A model generated the notes under the pieces. That model did no database searches. It was given only the letters and a program-made list of their open reading frames with translations, and was not told the DNA's origin. DNA of 49,459 bases from Chthoniobacteraceae bacterium (GTDB lineage Bacteria; Verrucomicrobiota; Verrucomicrobiia; Chthoniobacterales; Chthoniobacteraceae): the NCBI GenBank assembly GCA_947479475.1, contig CANJZW010000031.1:1-49459 (forward strand), given 5' to 3'. The position numbers were made by a program, and so were the translations under genes. Every line of letters begins with the position of its first letter. Positions within the stretch are counted from its first letter, which is position 1. This document shows, one piece after another, positions 24,418 through 33,093 of the stretch.

Positions 24418-27189
24418 ATGGCGACCACCCTGCCGCACCGTCCAAACGCCGATCTCCTCGAAGCCAATTACGAACGTTGGAAGAAAGACCCTGCCGCCCT
24501 AGACGGCGTGTGGGCCGCTTTTTTTGAGGGCTTCGAACTCGGGAATGCCACATCTAAGAACGGGGCGGGCCAGTCTAATGGCGCTGCTAAAAGTTCTGGA
24601 GTTGGCGGTTCCGTCGTTGCTGGCGATGCGCAATGGCAGAGCCGAGTGGATCAATTGGTATACTCTTACCGCTCTTTGGGGCATCTCAAAGCCCACACCA
24701 ATCCGCTTTCAGCGTCCGCACCCGACGCCCCATTGCTTTCGCTCGAATCGCTTGGTTTTTCGGCCGATGAACTAGACCGTCCCGCATCATCAGCGCTTTT
24801 AGACAATGCGCGCGTGTTTTCTCTTCGCGAGTTAATCGCGAGACTCGAAGCGATTTACTGCCGCCACATTGGCGCAGAGTTTGCGCATATCGAGAATCCA
24901 ATCGTGCGTGAATGGGTGCGTGAAAAGTTCGAAGCCGTTGCGGCGACGCTTCCTGTGGTTCCTGAAACGCAGAAGCAGATGCTCCGGCAAATCCTTTCTG
25001 TAGAAAGTTTTGAGAAGTTTTTACACACTCGCTTCGTAGGGCAGAAGCGCTTTTCGATCGAAGGCGGAGAGTCCCTGATGGTTGCCCTTCACGGGATTTT
25101 GGAGAATTGCCCGCAGTACAAAATTGAGGAAATCGTGATGGGTATGGCTCACCGCGGCCGGTTGAGCGTGATTAACGACTTTCTTCAAAAGCCTGTTTCA
25201 GTGATGTTTGCTCAGTTCTCGGAGAACTACATGCCAGATACCGTGGCGGGTGACGGAGATGTGAAGTACCATCTCGGGTACAAGACCAAGCGCCAACTTC
25301 CTGGTGGGTATGAGGTTTCTGTCCGCCTCGCCTCCAACCCAAGCCACCTTGAAGCCGTGAACCCTGTGGTTCAGGGGATGACGCGCGCGCGCCAGCACGT
25401 CCGCGGGGATAGCGTGGAACGCTCCCGTGTCGTTGCTGTTTTGATTCATGGAGATGCGGCGTTCGCTGGGCAAGGTGTTGTGGCAGAAACTCTGAATATG
25501 TCCCAGTTGGAAGGGTACAGGACAGGAGGAACCATCCACTTGGTCGTGAATAACCAGATCGGTTTCACCACGTCCCCCGCAGACGCCCGTTCCTCGCGCT
25601 ATTGCACGGACGTGGCAAAGATGATCAGCGCGCCCGTGTTCCATGTGAACGGAGATGATCCTATTTCGGTCCGCATTTGCACTGAAATTGCCCTTGAATA
25701 TAGGCAGAAATTCAAGAGCGACGTCATTCTTGATATCGTCTGCTATCGCAGGCATGGCCACAACGAGGGGGATGAACCGCTATTCACTCAACCGGTGATG
25801 TACCGGGAAATCAGTGCGCATCCGACCCTTGGAGCGATCTACCGGCAGGACCTCCTCGCGCGTGGTGTTCTTAGTAAGGAGCAGGCCTCCGAATTGGACG
25901 CTGAATTTTCGGCGAGATATGAATCCGCTTTCGCCGAGGTGAAAGAGGCCGAACAAAATAAAAACCTTACCAAGTACTCGCACTCTAACGTTGTTTTCCA
26001 GCCTCCTTTTTCGCACGCACCCGCGAAAACGAAGATCTCGAAGGCAACTTTCGACAATGTCTGCAAGGCCCTCACGACGATTCCTTCAGACTTCCGGATG
26101 TTGCCCAGGCTCAAGAAGTTCTTTTTAGAAAAACGCCAGCAAGTCTGGAAGGAAGGCCAGGGGTACGATTGGGCTTTCGGCGAGGCTCTCGCCTTTGGGT
26201 CACTTCTGGCTGAGGGAACGCCCGTGCGTCTCTCCGGCCAGGACTGCCGCCGAGGAACCTTCTCCCACCGGCATGCGGTTCTTTACGACGAAACCAACCG
26301 CGAGCGTTACACGCCCCTTCAACACGTTGCAAAAAAACAGGGGCGCTTTAACGTCTACAATTCTCTTTTGAGTGAGACGGCCGTTCTGGGCTTTGATTAC
26401 GGGTACACTCTCCATTTTCCAGAATTGCTCTGCCTCTGGGAGGCGCAGTTTGGGGACTTCTGCAATGGAGCTCAGATCATCATCGATCAGTTCCTTGCGG
26501 CCGGCGAATCCAAGTGGCAGCGCCCCAGCGGAATTGTTTTGTTACTTCCTCATGGATACGAAGGTCAAGGGCCCGAGCATTCCTCTGGACGCTTGGAGCG
26601 GTTCCTCCAATTAGCCGCCGAAGACAACATTCAGGTCTGTAACTTCACCACCCCTGCCCAATACTTTCATGCGCTTCGCCGCCAGATGAAGAGGGAGTTC
26701 CGCAAGCCTCTGGTTGTCATGACGCCCAAGAGCCTTTTGCGCGCGCCAGAATGCGTTTCCGTAGAGACCGACTTCACGGAGGGGAGCTTCCAGGAAATTT
26801 TACCGGGTCCCCTGGCCGGACCTGCGGGCAAGGTCACGCGGGTTGTGTTTTGCTCTGGGAAAGTGTACTATGACCTGCTCAAGCATCGGGATGCTAACAA
26901 GATCACAGACACTGCTTTGGTGCGCGTGGAACAGCTTTATCCGCTGCACATGGACAAGATCCAGGAGATCCTCAAGCCTTTCCCAAAGGCGAAGACTTTC
27001 GTTTGGTGCCAGGAAGAGCCTCAAAACATGGGCGCGTGGAGTTTCATCCGAAACCAGCTCTCTGATCTTGTCGGTAAACCACTGTTTTACGCGGGGCGCG
27101 ATGCCGCCTCTAGTCCTGCGGTGGGGGCAATGTCGCTCCATAAAATAGAGCAGCACGCTTTGATTGAGGCTGCCTTTGCGCTGGAGTAA
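24418..27189 (+). CDS. sucA: 2-oxoglutarate dehydrogenase E1 component
   Basis: Thiamine-diphosphate enzyme of the TCA cycle that decarboxylates 2-oxoglutarate and passes succinyl to E2; 923 residues from the ATG at 24418 (MATTLPHRPNADLLEANYERW). E1o blocks: the N-terminal YERWKKDP motif involved in complex assembly, MGMAHRGRL, HGDAAFAGQGVVAETLN, NNQIGFTT, CYRRHGHNEGDEP, and near the end EEPQNMGAW. The frame is open 27 codons upstream, into the acyltransferase gene, but those residues are not E1-like. sucB follows after 57 bases; no lpd (E3) is in the window. Confidence 0.97.
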   Translation: MATTLPHRPNADLLEANYERWKKDPAALDGVWAAFFEGFELGNATSKNGAGQSNGAAKSSGVGGSVVAGDAQWQSRVDQLVYSYRSLGHLKAHTNPLSASAPDAPLLSLESLGFSADELDRPASSALLDNARVFSLRELIARLEAIYCRHIGAEFAHIENPIVREWVREKFEAVAATLPVVPETQKQMLRQILSVESFEKFLHTRFVGQKRFSIEGGESLMVALHGILENCPQYKIEEIVMGMAHRGRLSVINDFLQKPVSVMFAQFSENYMPDTVAGDGDVKYHLGYKTKRQLPGGYEVSVRLASNPSHLEAVNPVVQGMTRARQHVRGDSVERSRVVAVLIHGDAAFAGQGVVAETLNMSQLEGYRTGGTIHLVVNNQIGFTTSPADARSSRYCTDVAKMISAPVFHVNGDDPISVRICTEIALEYRQKFKSDVILDIVCYRRHGHNEGDEPLFTQPVMYREISAHPTLGAIYRQDLLARGVLSKEQASELDAEFSARYESAFAEVKEAEQNKNLTKYSHSNVVFQPPFSHAPAKTKISKATFDNVCKALTTIPSDFRMLPRLKKFFLEKRQQVWKEGQGYDWAFGEALAFGSLLAEGTPVRLSGQDCRRGTFSHRHAVLYDETNRERYTPLQHVAKKQGRFNVYNSLLSETAVLGFDYGYTLHFPELLCLWEAQFGDFCNGAQIIIDQFLAAGESKWQRPSGIVLLLPHGYEGQGPEHSSGRLERFLQLAAEDNIQVCNFTTPAQYFHALRRQMKREFRKPLVVMTPKSLLRAPECVSVETDFTEGSFQEILPGPLAGPAGKVTRVVFCSGKVYYDLLKHRDANKITDTALVRVEQLYPLHMDKIQEILKPFPKAKTFVWCQEEPQNMGAWSFIRNQLSDLVGKPLFYAGRDAASSPAVGAMSLHKIEQHALIEAAFALE

Positions 27190-27246
27190 AATCCGCGGAG
27201 TAGAAGCTTCCCATTATCATTTTTCTTTTGTCCCTGATCCCACTTT

Positions 27247-28404
27247 ATGAGTCTTGAAGTTAAAATCCCATCGGTTGGAGAATCTATAACCAGCGGAGTC
27301 ATTTCTGCCTGGCACAAAGCAGATGGCGAGGCGGTAACCAAGGGAGATACGATTCTGACGCTCGACACGGACAAGGTGTCTACAGACCTAACTGCCGAGG
27401 AGTCAGGAGTAATCCACATCCTCTCGCAAGCAGGCGAAGAAGTGAACATTGGACAGGTAGTGGCGGTCATTGAGGCTGCTGGTGCGTCTGCCCCTGCGGT
27501 TGCCGCCCATGCTCCCAAGGCATCTGCGGCGCCAAAAGCGAAGTCAGCCCCTGCTCCTGCGGCTGCGGTTGTTGCGGCTTCTCCTGCGCCTGCGCCGGGT
27601 GCCCCCGTAGTCACCGGGGAAGGGTTGCGTGCCGCAGTGGAGGCTGCCAACCATTCTCTGGGGTCGTTGCAGGGCAATGGCGAACCTGCAAAGTTTCCAG
27701 CGGAGGGACGCACTTCGCGCAAGCGCTTGACTCCGCTGCGCCGTAAAATAGCGGCGCAACTGGTGTCAGCCCAGCATCAGGCTGCGATCCTCACCACCTT
27801 TAACGAGTGCGATATGAGCGCCGTGATGAAGCTGCGTTCTGAAATGCAGGAAGCTTTCGTCGCCGAACATGGCGTGAAGCTCGGATTCATGAGTTTTTTC
27901 ATCAAAGCAGTCGTGAGTGGATTAAAATCCTGCCCTGCAATCAATGCGCGCATCGACGGCGACGATCTTATTGAGAACCACTACTTCGACATCGGCGTGG
28001 CTGTTGGAACGGAAAAGGGGCTGATGGTTCCCGTGGTACGCGATGCAGACCAGAAATCTTTTGCGCAATTGGAGAAAGATTTGGCGGCTTACGCAGTCAA
28101 AGCCCGCGAAGGAAAAATGGAACTGCAAGATCTCCAGGGAGGCGTCTTTACCATCTCAAACGGTGGAATCTACGGTTCTCTCCTTTCCACTCCAATTTTA
28201 AATCCGCCGCAGAGCGGGATTTTGGGGATGCACAAAATCCAAGAGCGCCCAGTGGCAGTTAAGGGACAGGTCGTCGTCCGCCCGATGATGTACCTGGCGC
28301 TTTCCTATGACCACCGAATTGTGGATGGCAAGGAAGCGGTGACGTTTTTGGTGCGACTGAAGGACTGTATGGAAAACCCAATGCGTCTGATGCTCGGCCT
28401 CTGA
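27247..28404 (+). CDS. sucB: Dihydrolipoamide succinyltransferase (E2), no recognisable E3-binding domain
   Basis: E2 of the 2-oxoglutarate dehydrogenase complex, 385 residues. Residues 1-77 are a lipoyl domain with the modified Lys K43 in DTDKVSTD. An Ala/Pro linker runs from about 80 to 120. The catalytic domain starts near 165 ([14 protein letters not shown]) and ends with DHRIVDG at 355-361, H356 being catalytic. Between linker and catalytic domain one expects a 35-residue peripheral-subunit-binding domain; here residues 120-160 ([15 protein letters not shown] and on) do not show that pattern. E3 may then bind differently. It forms an operon with sucA. Confidence 0.95.
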   Translation: MSLEVKIPSVGESITSGVISAWHKADGEAVTKGDTILTLDTDKVSTDLTAEESGVIHILSQAGEEVNIGQVVAVIEAAGASAPAVAAHAPKASAAPKAKSAPAPAAAVVAASPAPAPGAPVVTGEGLRAAVEAANHSLGSLQGNGEPAKFPAEGRTSRKRLTPLRRKIAAQLVSAQHQAAILTTFNECDMSAVMKLRSEMQEAFVAEHGVKLGFMSFFIKAVVSGLKSCPAINARIDGDDLIENHYFDIGVAVGTEKGLMVPVVRDADQKSFAQLEKDLAAYAVKAREGKMELQDLQGGVFTISNGGIYGSLLSTPILNPPQSGILGMHKIQERPVAVKGQVVVRPMMYLALSYDHRIVDGKEAVTFLVRLKDCMENPMRLMLGL

Positions 28405-28507
28405 GGCGTCTTTCTTGAAAGGGTTTGCCCGCCCTTGGCCTTGGCCTTCTCATGCATCCACCCGTGCCGCAAAGTCCAGATTTCATGGATCTTTTAAAGC
28501 AACGACT

Positions 28508-29422
28508 ATGGCAAGAATGACGAGTCTGAAGGTTTTGGTCCGCCGTTGGTTTGCGAGCTTCGGGGCGTGGCTTGTCCTCCTCTCTTCCGGAGAGGCTTTT
28601 GCGCAGGTCGGAGTGATGGAAGCGGTCCAAACGGAAGTTGAGCGAAGCGAACTCCAGATCAGAGAGGTGCGAGTTGAATTTGGAAACCGGTACGAGAAGA
28701 AGCTTGCTGAGTTGAAGCTGGTTTACCAGAAGGCGGCGGATCTTGAAAATGCGTTGGTTGTGCGAGGAGAGGAAAAGCGGGTTGAAACAGAGCCGAACCG
28801 CCCCCTAGAGACTCGCCATTTGGTAGAGGAACCACGTTTGTTGAAGGATGCGCAGCTGGAGTTTCTTGCAAAACAGACGGAGATGATCACCCAGATTGTG
28901 CAGGCGATTGTGCCAAAATTGCTGGAGGTCAAAAAGAAGCTTACGATGGATGGAAAACTCGACGATGCCGTCGAAGTGCGTTCCATGATACAGCGTCTCC
29001 AGGATGCAAGTTCCCCCGCTCAGAGGCTTTCCAATAATTCAGTAGTCGCGGCGGAAGAAGTTTTCCAAGCGTACCAGTCTTCCCGAGATCGGGCCGACAA
29101 AATGTACAGGGGTCCCCGTTTGATTCTCCGTGGCAAGGTTGTCGGCATCCGACTCGATCCGAAAGAAACGGGAGCGTTCACGCTAGTGCTCTTCGGCGGT
29201 GCAGAGGGAGCCTTGGTGGACTGCGCTTTTCCGCAAACCGAGTATCGAGTGCGGGAGGAGCGCTCTGGACAGAACGTTTTTTTTGTGGTGGCGCGAAGTA
29301 ATTCGGACCCAGCCGCGGCTACATTGCGGGTGCAACGGGGAGCGGTGGTTGACATTGTAGGCAAGTGCGAGGGCTTTGAGGGAGCGGTGTATTTTGCGGG
29401 CTGCGCGCTCCCCAAACGATGA
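28508..29422 (+). CDS. Exported protein with coiled coil and OB-fold-like C-terminus
   Basis: A 304-residue protein of unknown role. The ATG at 28508 gives a signal peptide: Arg/Lys, then a hydrophobic core, ending AFAQ near 33. Residues 40-160 are Glu/Lys/Leu-rich helices, likely coiled coil, with LEFLAKQTEMITQIVQAIVP inside. The last 105 residues look like a small beta barrel: LILRGKVVGI, ALVDCAF, a strand rich in Val/Phe, RGAVVDIVGKC and a final CAL. This follows the tRNA_anti-like OB-fold pattern (Gly-Lys-Val strand, C-x-F, G-x-C), an assignment by eye. An upstream in-frame start at 28415 adds a non-signal leader. It may be read through from sucAB; a terminator follows. Confidence 0.8.
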   Translation: MARMTSLKVLVRRWFASFGAWLVLLSSGEAFAQVGVMEAVQTEVERSELQIREVRVEFGNRYEKKLAELKLVYQKAADLENALVVRGEEKRVETEPNRPLETRHLVEEPRLLKDAQLEFLAKQTEMITQIVQAIVPKLLEVKKKLTMDGKLDDAVEVRSMIQRLQDASSPAQRLSNNSVVAAEEVFQAYQSSRDRADKMYRGPRLILRGKVVGIRLDPKETGAFTLVLFGGAEGALVDCAFPQTEYRVREERSGQNVFFVVARSNSDPAAATLRVQRGAVVDIVGKCEGFEGAVYFAGCALPKR

Positions 29423-29437
29423 AGCCAGGGAAAACTC

Positions 29438-29469
29438 GGTGGCTGGTTTGTTGAAACCGGCTGATTTTT
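29438..29469 (+). terminator. Probable terminator after the exported OB-fold-like gene
   Basis: A 9-bp imperfect stem (29441-29449 with 29454-29462, two G-U pairs) with a GTTG loop and five T residues shortly after. It starts 16 bases after the stop codon. Confidence 0.6.
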
Positions 29470-29543
29470 GTGTGCTTAAAGCTTAAGAGGAGATTGTGGG
29501 TAAGGGTTGATCAAATGGGGTGGCTTGGTCTAAGTTGTGAGCA

Positions 29544-30011
29544 ATGAAATTGAAAACCGGCTTTGTGGCCTCCTTGCTCGGTCTAATCGTCGGACTGGGC
29601 GGATGCGCGAATCAAGACGATGACATTATTCCAGCCAAGCGCCCTGGGTTTCGTCCGCCGTCGACGCCTCTGGTGCAGGACGAGCTGCCACAGGTTGACC
29701 CGCTCGGGGTTCCTGCAGGCAACGAACCGCTGGATGCCCCTGTGAGTCAGGGGAATTCCGGAACGACGCTCAACACCGCCCCAGCGCGTCCGCCTGCCCC
29801 TCAACAACCCGCTCCTCTCCCGGACCCTGCGCCTCAGCCCCCCGCCGCTCCCCAGCCCAAGGCCGCAGCTCCCGAGTATGCAAAGCGTGTACCCGGAAAA
29901 CCCAATTGGATTCGGAGTCCCTATGATGGCAAAATTCTCGACGCCACTGGTTTCCCTCCTGGAACCGAGGTGAGAGATCCTCAATCTGGCAAGATCATGC
30001 TGGTGCCTTAG
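29544..30011 (+). CDS. Proline-rich lipoprotein with C-terminal SPY-G-DP-G motif
   Basis: A 155-residue lipoprotein: signal peptide with lipobox LGGC, modified Cys at 21. Residues 30-115 are Pro/Ala/Gln-rich and probably disordered. The last 33 residues (from IRSPYDGK to the end) share their pattern with the end of the lipoprotein at 19383: SPY, G-K/Q, a hydrophobic pair, G-x-P-x-G, V-x-DP, S-G-K/R, final Pro. The paired occurrence suggests a small conserved domain that binds something in the envelope, but its role is not known to me. It is a single gene flanked by terminators on both sides. Confidence 0.82.
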   Translation: MKLKTGFVASLLGLIVGLGGCANQDDDIIPAKRPGFRPPSTPLVQDELPQVDPLGVPAGNEPLDAPVSQGNSGTTLNTAPARPPAPQQPAPLPDPAPQPPAAPQPKAAAPEYAKRVPGKPNWIRSPYDGKILDATGFPPGTEVRDPQSGKIMLVP

Positions 30012-30036
30012 GGCGCACTTTTTCCGGATCTGTTTT

Positions 30037-30077
30037 CCCCGGCCTAGCGGTTTCCCCGCGTGGCCGGGGTTCTTTTT
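30037..30077 (+). terminator. Strong terminator hairpin directly before tyrA
   Basis: An 8-bp GC stem (CCCCGGCC at 30037-30044 with GGCCGGGG at 30062-30069), with an inner GCGG/CCGC pairing, followed by TTCTTTTT. It ends one base before the tyrA start codon. It would stop transcripts of the lipoprotein gene. Its place over the tyrA translation start leaves no room for a ribosome-binding site downstream of it, so it may also control tyrA (inference). Confidence 0.75.
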
Positions 30078-30078
30078 A

Positions 30079-30942
30079 ATGAAACATATCGCCATTCTTG
30101 GCCCGGGCCTTCTGGGTGGGTCCGTCGCGTTAGCTTTGCGTAACGAAGCCAGCGTGGAGGTCCGCCTTTGGGCGAGAAGGCCGGAGGCCGTTTTACAGGC
30201 GAGGGCCATGGAAGTGGCGCACCTGGTCACCTCTTCATTGACGGAAGCCGTGGAAGGGGCGGACACCGTCCTCCTTTGCGTCCCTGTGGGTGCTATGGAA
30301 GGACTGGTGCGCCAAATTCTGCCCGCCCTTGACCCAGACGCACTTGTTACGGATGTAGGAAGCGTGAAGGAAACGGTCTGCCGAGCCTTGGCTCCTCTTC
30401 TTCGAGGGCGCGCTCATTTTGTCGGAAGCCATCCGATGGCGGGTTCTGAAAAAGCGGGAATTGAAGCCGCCCGCCCCGATCTTTTTCACGGCGCGGTGTG
30501 TATCTTAACTCCGGAAAATGGCCTCACAACGCCCATTGCAATCGACCGAGCAACCGCGCTTTGGGAACGATTGGGATGCCGGATCCGGTCTTTAGATCCG
30601 GTTGTGCATGACCAGGTTTGTGCGGTGATCAGCCATCTGCCTCATTTGAGTGCCGCGGCTTTGGTGAATACCGTGGAGGAGGTGTGTCCCGACGCTTTCG
30701 CTTTTTGTGGAACAGGCTTCCGCGATTCCACCAGAATTGCGGGTGGATTGCCCGCGATGTGGACGGAGATTTTGCTCTCGAACCGGCAGGCTGTGGGAGA
30801 GAGTATCCGTCGTTTCATTTCTGTGTTGGAGCAGGCTGCCGAACAGTTGGAGCGGGGCGATGCCGTGGCCGCTGAAAAAATTTATTACTTTTTAGAAACG
30901 GCAAAAACACGCAGGGAAAGCCTCCAACGCACCGTTGGATAG
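30079..30942 (+). CDS. tyrA: Prephenate dehydrogenase
   Basis: Oxidative decarboxylation of prephenate (or arogenate) in tyrosine synthesis; 287 residues. A Rossmann nucleotide-binding start (ILGPGLLGGS, Gly at 8, 10 and 13), the catalytic block SHPMAGSE with H118, and the helical C-terminal domain with VISHLPHLSAAAL. No chorismate mutase or ACT domain is attached. aroA follows 40 bases later, so this begins an aromatic amino acid run. There is no visible Shine-Dalgarno site; a terminator hairpin covers the region just before the ATG. Confidence 0.94.
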   Translation: MKHIAILGPGLLGGSVALALRNEASVEVRLWARRPEAVLQARAMEVAHLVTSSLTEAVEGADTVLLCVPVGAMEGLVRQILPALDPDALVTDVGSVKETVCRALAPLLRGRAHFVGSHPMAGSEKAGIEAARPDLFHGAVCILTPENGLTTPIAIDRATALWERLGCRIRSLDPVVHDQVCAVISHLPHLSAAALVNTVEEVCPDAFAFCGTGFRDSTRIAGGLPAMWTEILLSNRQAVGESIRRFISVLEQAAEQLERGDAVAAEKIYYFLETAKTRRESLQRTVG

Positions 30943-30982
30943 TGGAGCGGATTCCCCGAGCATTTAAACACTCTCAGACTTC

Positions 30983-32317
30983 ATGGATTGGAATATTTCA
31001 AAAGCACCGGCTTTAAACTGCGAGCTGGAAGTTCCCGGAGACAAAAGCATTTCCCATCGGTCTGTCATGCTGGGGTCTTTGGCGGACGGGCCTTGCGTGG
31101 TTCGCGGGTTCCTTCCGGGAGAAGATTGCCTCTCCACAATGGAGGCATTCCGAGCGCTCGGCGTTGATATTGAAAGGCCCGCGCCCAGCACGCTGATCAT
31201 TCACGGTACGGGTGGCCGGTTTATTCCCCCGGGAGCGGCGATTGATTGCGGAAATTCCGGCACCACCATGCGTCTGCTCTCGGGAATTCTTGCGGCTCAG
31301 CCCTTTCAAACACGCCTGATAGGAGATGCCTCTCTTTCAAAAAGGCCGATGAAACGCATCATCGAGCCTCTCTCGCTTATGGGCGCACACATCCATGCGG
31401 AAGGCGCTCAAGACCGCCCTCCGTTGCGAGTGGAAGGGGGAGGATTGCATGGGATTGACTACGTTTCTCCAGTGGCCAGTGCCCAAATTAAAAGCGCTGT
31501 TTTGCTCGCCGGGCTTTTCGCCTCAGGCAATACCTCTGTCACGGAACCCCATCTGAGCCGAGATCACACCGAACGGATGTTTGAGTTTTTTGGGATTCCC
31601 CTCAAGAGGGAGGGCCTCACGGTGACAATCCAAGGTGGAAGCCGTCCCCTGCCTCGGGATTTCCGAGTGCCCGGTGATGTTTCCAGTGCCGCATTTTGGC
31701 TGGTTGCCGCGGCCGCTCATCCCGGAGCCCGACTGCGAGTCAACCGGGTGGGACTCAATCCGAGTCGCACGGGATTACTTGGAACCTTAGCGCGTATGGG
31801 TGCCCGGGTGAGGGAGTTTGAACATAGCAATTTAGGGGAACCTTTTGGAACCATCGAGATCGAGGGGGCCTCCCTCAAGGCCACCCGCATCGGAGGCAAG
31901 GAAATCCCCAATGTGATCGATGAGCTTCCCATCTTGTCCGTCGCAGCAGCCCTAGCCGAAGGGACCACCATCATTTCCGACGCCGCTGAGCTGAGGGTCA
32001 AAGAGACGGACCGCCTCGCGGCCATTGCCTCGCACCTCAAAGCAATGGGCGTGCCGGTGGTTGAAAAGCCCGATGGTTTGGAGATCACAGGCGGCCAGCC
32101 TTTGCATGGAGCGCGGCTCGATAGCCTCGGCGACCATCGCATTGCAATGGCCTTTGCGATTGCTGGATTGTTTGCGGAAGGGGAGACGGTTATTACGGGA
32201 ACAGACTGCGTAAATACTTCGTATCCAGGTTTTTACAAATTGCTCCAGCAGGTCTCCGCAAACAGAGGAGATCAGGAGCCTCTGATCATTCGCCTAGAGG
32301 AAGAGGGGAACGAGTGA
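30983..32317 (+). CDS. aroA: 3-phosphoshikimate 1-carboxyvinyltransferase (EPSP synthase)
   Basis: Sixth step of the shikimate pathway, 444 residues, complete. PEP- and shikimate-binding blocks: PGDKSISHR at 18-26, GNSGTTMRLLSG at 90-101, DELPILSVAAA, and RVKETDRLAA. The Gly-Asn-Ser-Gly-Thr-Thr-Met block near residue 90 and the overall length are normal. It follows tyrA and precedes cmk, a common order (tyrA-aroA-cmk) in bacteria. Confidence 0.97.
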   Translation: MDWNISKAPALNCELEVPGDKSISHRSVMLGSLADGPCVVRGFLPGEDCLSTMEAFRALGVDIERPAPSTLIIHGTGGRFIPPGAAIDCGNSGTTMRLLSGILAAQPFQTRLIGDASLSKRPMKRIIEPLSLMGAHIHAEGAQDRPPLRVEGGGLHGIDYVSPVASAQIKSAVLLAGLFASGNTSVTEPHLSRDHTERMFEFFGIPLKREGLTVTIQGGSRPLPRDFRVPGDVSSAAFWLVAAAAHPGARLRVNRVGLNPSRTGLLGTLARMGARVREFEHSNLGEPFGTIEIEGASLKATRIGGKEIPNVIDELPILSVAAALAEGTTIISDAAELRVKETDRLAAIASHLKAMGVPVVEKPDGLEITGGQPLHGARLDSLGDHRIAMAFAIAGLFAEGETVITGTDCVNTSYPGFYKLLQQVSANRGDQEPLIIRLEEEGNE

Positions 32318-32419
32318 TTCAACGGGAATGTTTTGGCGAAAAAAGGGTGTTTTTTCTGCTCCTCTAATTCCCAAATTTTTCTGCTGATTCCAGCTTCGCT
32401 AACACACCATTTTTTATTC

Positions 32420-33073
32420 ATGCAGCACACTGTTATTGCTATCGACGGACCGGCGGCCTCCGGTAAAAGCAGCGTTTCACGCGAACTCGCGCAGCGCCTC
32501 GGTTACGTCTATGTCAACACAGGGGCCATGTACCGGGCAGTGACCTGGCATGCACTCCAGTTGGCCGTTGATCCCTCGGATGCCTCCGCCATCGAGCATT
32601 TGCTAGAGACCACTTCTCTCGAATGCGGTGTGAGCGACGGGCGGTCTTGTTTCCTCGTTAACGGGGTGGACCCGAACGAGGCGTTGGTGAGTCCCCCAGT
32701 CAATGCGGCGGTTTCGAAAATCGCATCACAACCGGTTGTTCGGAGGCGTCTTGTGGATCTGCAGCGGGGATGTGCGGAATTGTTCCCGACCGTTGTGGAA
32801 GGGCGCGATATCGGCACGGTCGTGTTTCCCGGGACACCCCATAAGTTCTACATCGATGCTTCTCCCGAGGTTCGCGCGGCCCGGCGTGCGGGGCAGGGGT
32901 TGCACGATCCTGTGGTGCAGCGTGACGCCATGGATTCCGCCCGCCAGGATTCACCCCTGATGATTGCCCGGGATGCCGTCGTGATCGACAGCTCCAATTT
33001 GAGCGTTGGAGAGGTCGTCTCGGATGTTTTGAAGCAACTTCAAGGCAAAGGTATTACGGCTAAGGTGCAGTAG
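32420..33073 (+). CDS. cmk: Cytidylate kinase
   Basis: Phosphorylates CMP and dCMP; 217 residues from the ATG at 32420 (MQHTVIAIDGPAASGKSS). The P-loop GPAASGKS is at 10-17; YVNTGAMYRAVTW and VEGRDIGTVVFPG are typical. The frame is open from 32333 but that part is Cys/Phe-rich and not conserved. plsC follows after 20 bases. The aroA-cmk-plsC order suggests one transcript. Confidence 0.96.
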   Translation: MQHTVIAIDGPAASGKSSVSRELAQRLGYVYVNTGAMYRAVTWHALQLAVDPSDASAIEHLLETTSLECGVSDGRSCFLVNGVDPNEALVSPPVNAAVSKIASQPVVRRRLVDLQRGCAELFPTVVEGRDIGTVVFPGTPHKFYIDASPEVRAARRAGQGLHDPVVQRDAMDSARQDSPLMIARDAVVIDSSNLSVGEVVSDVLKQLQGKGITAKVQ

Positions 33074-33093
33074 CCCTCCATGTATTCCAGCGC

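Noticed and set aside
32333-32419. N-terminal extension of cytidylate kinase
   Set aside because: The added residues are not like the family, and the ATG at 32420 puts the P-loop at its usual distance from the N-terminus.
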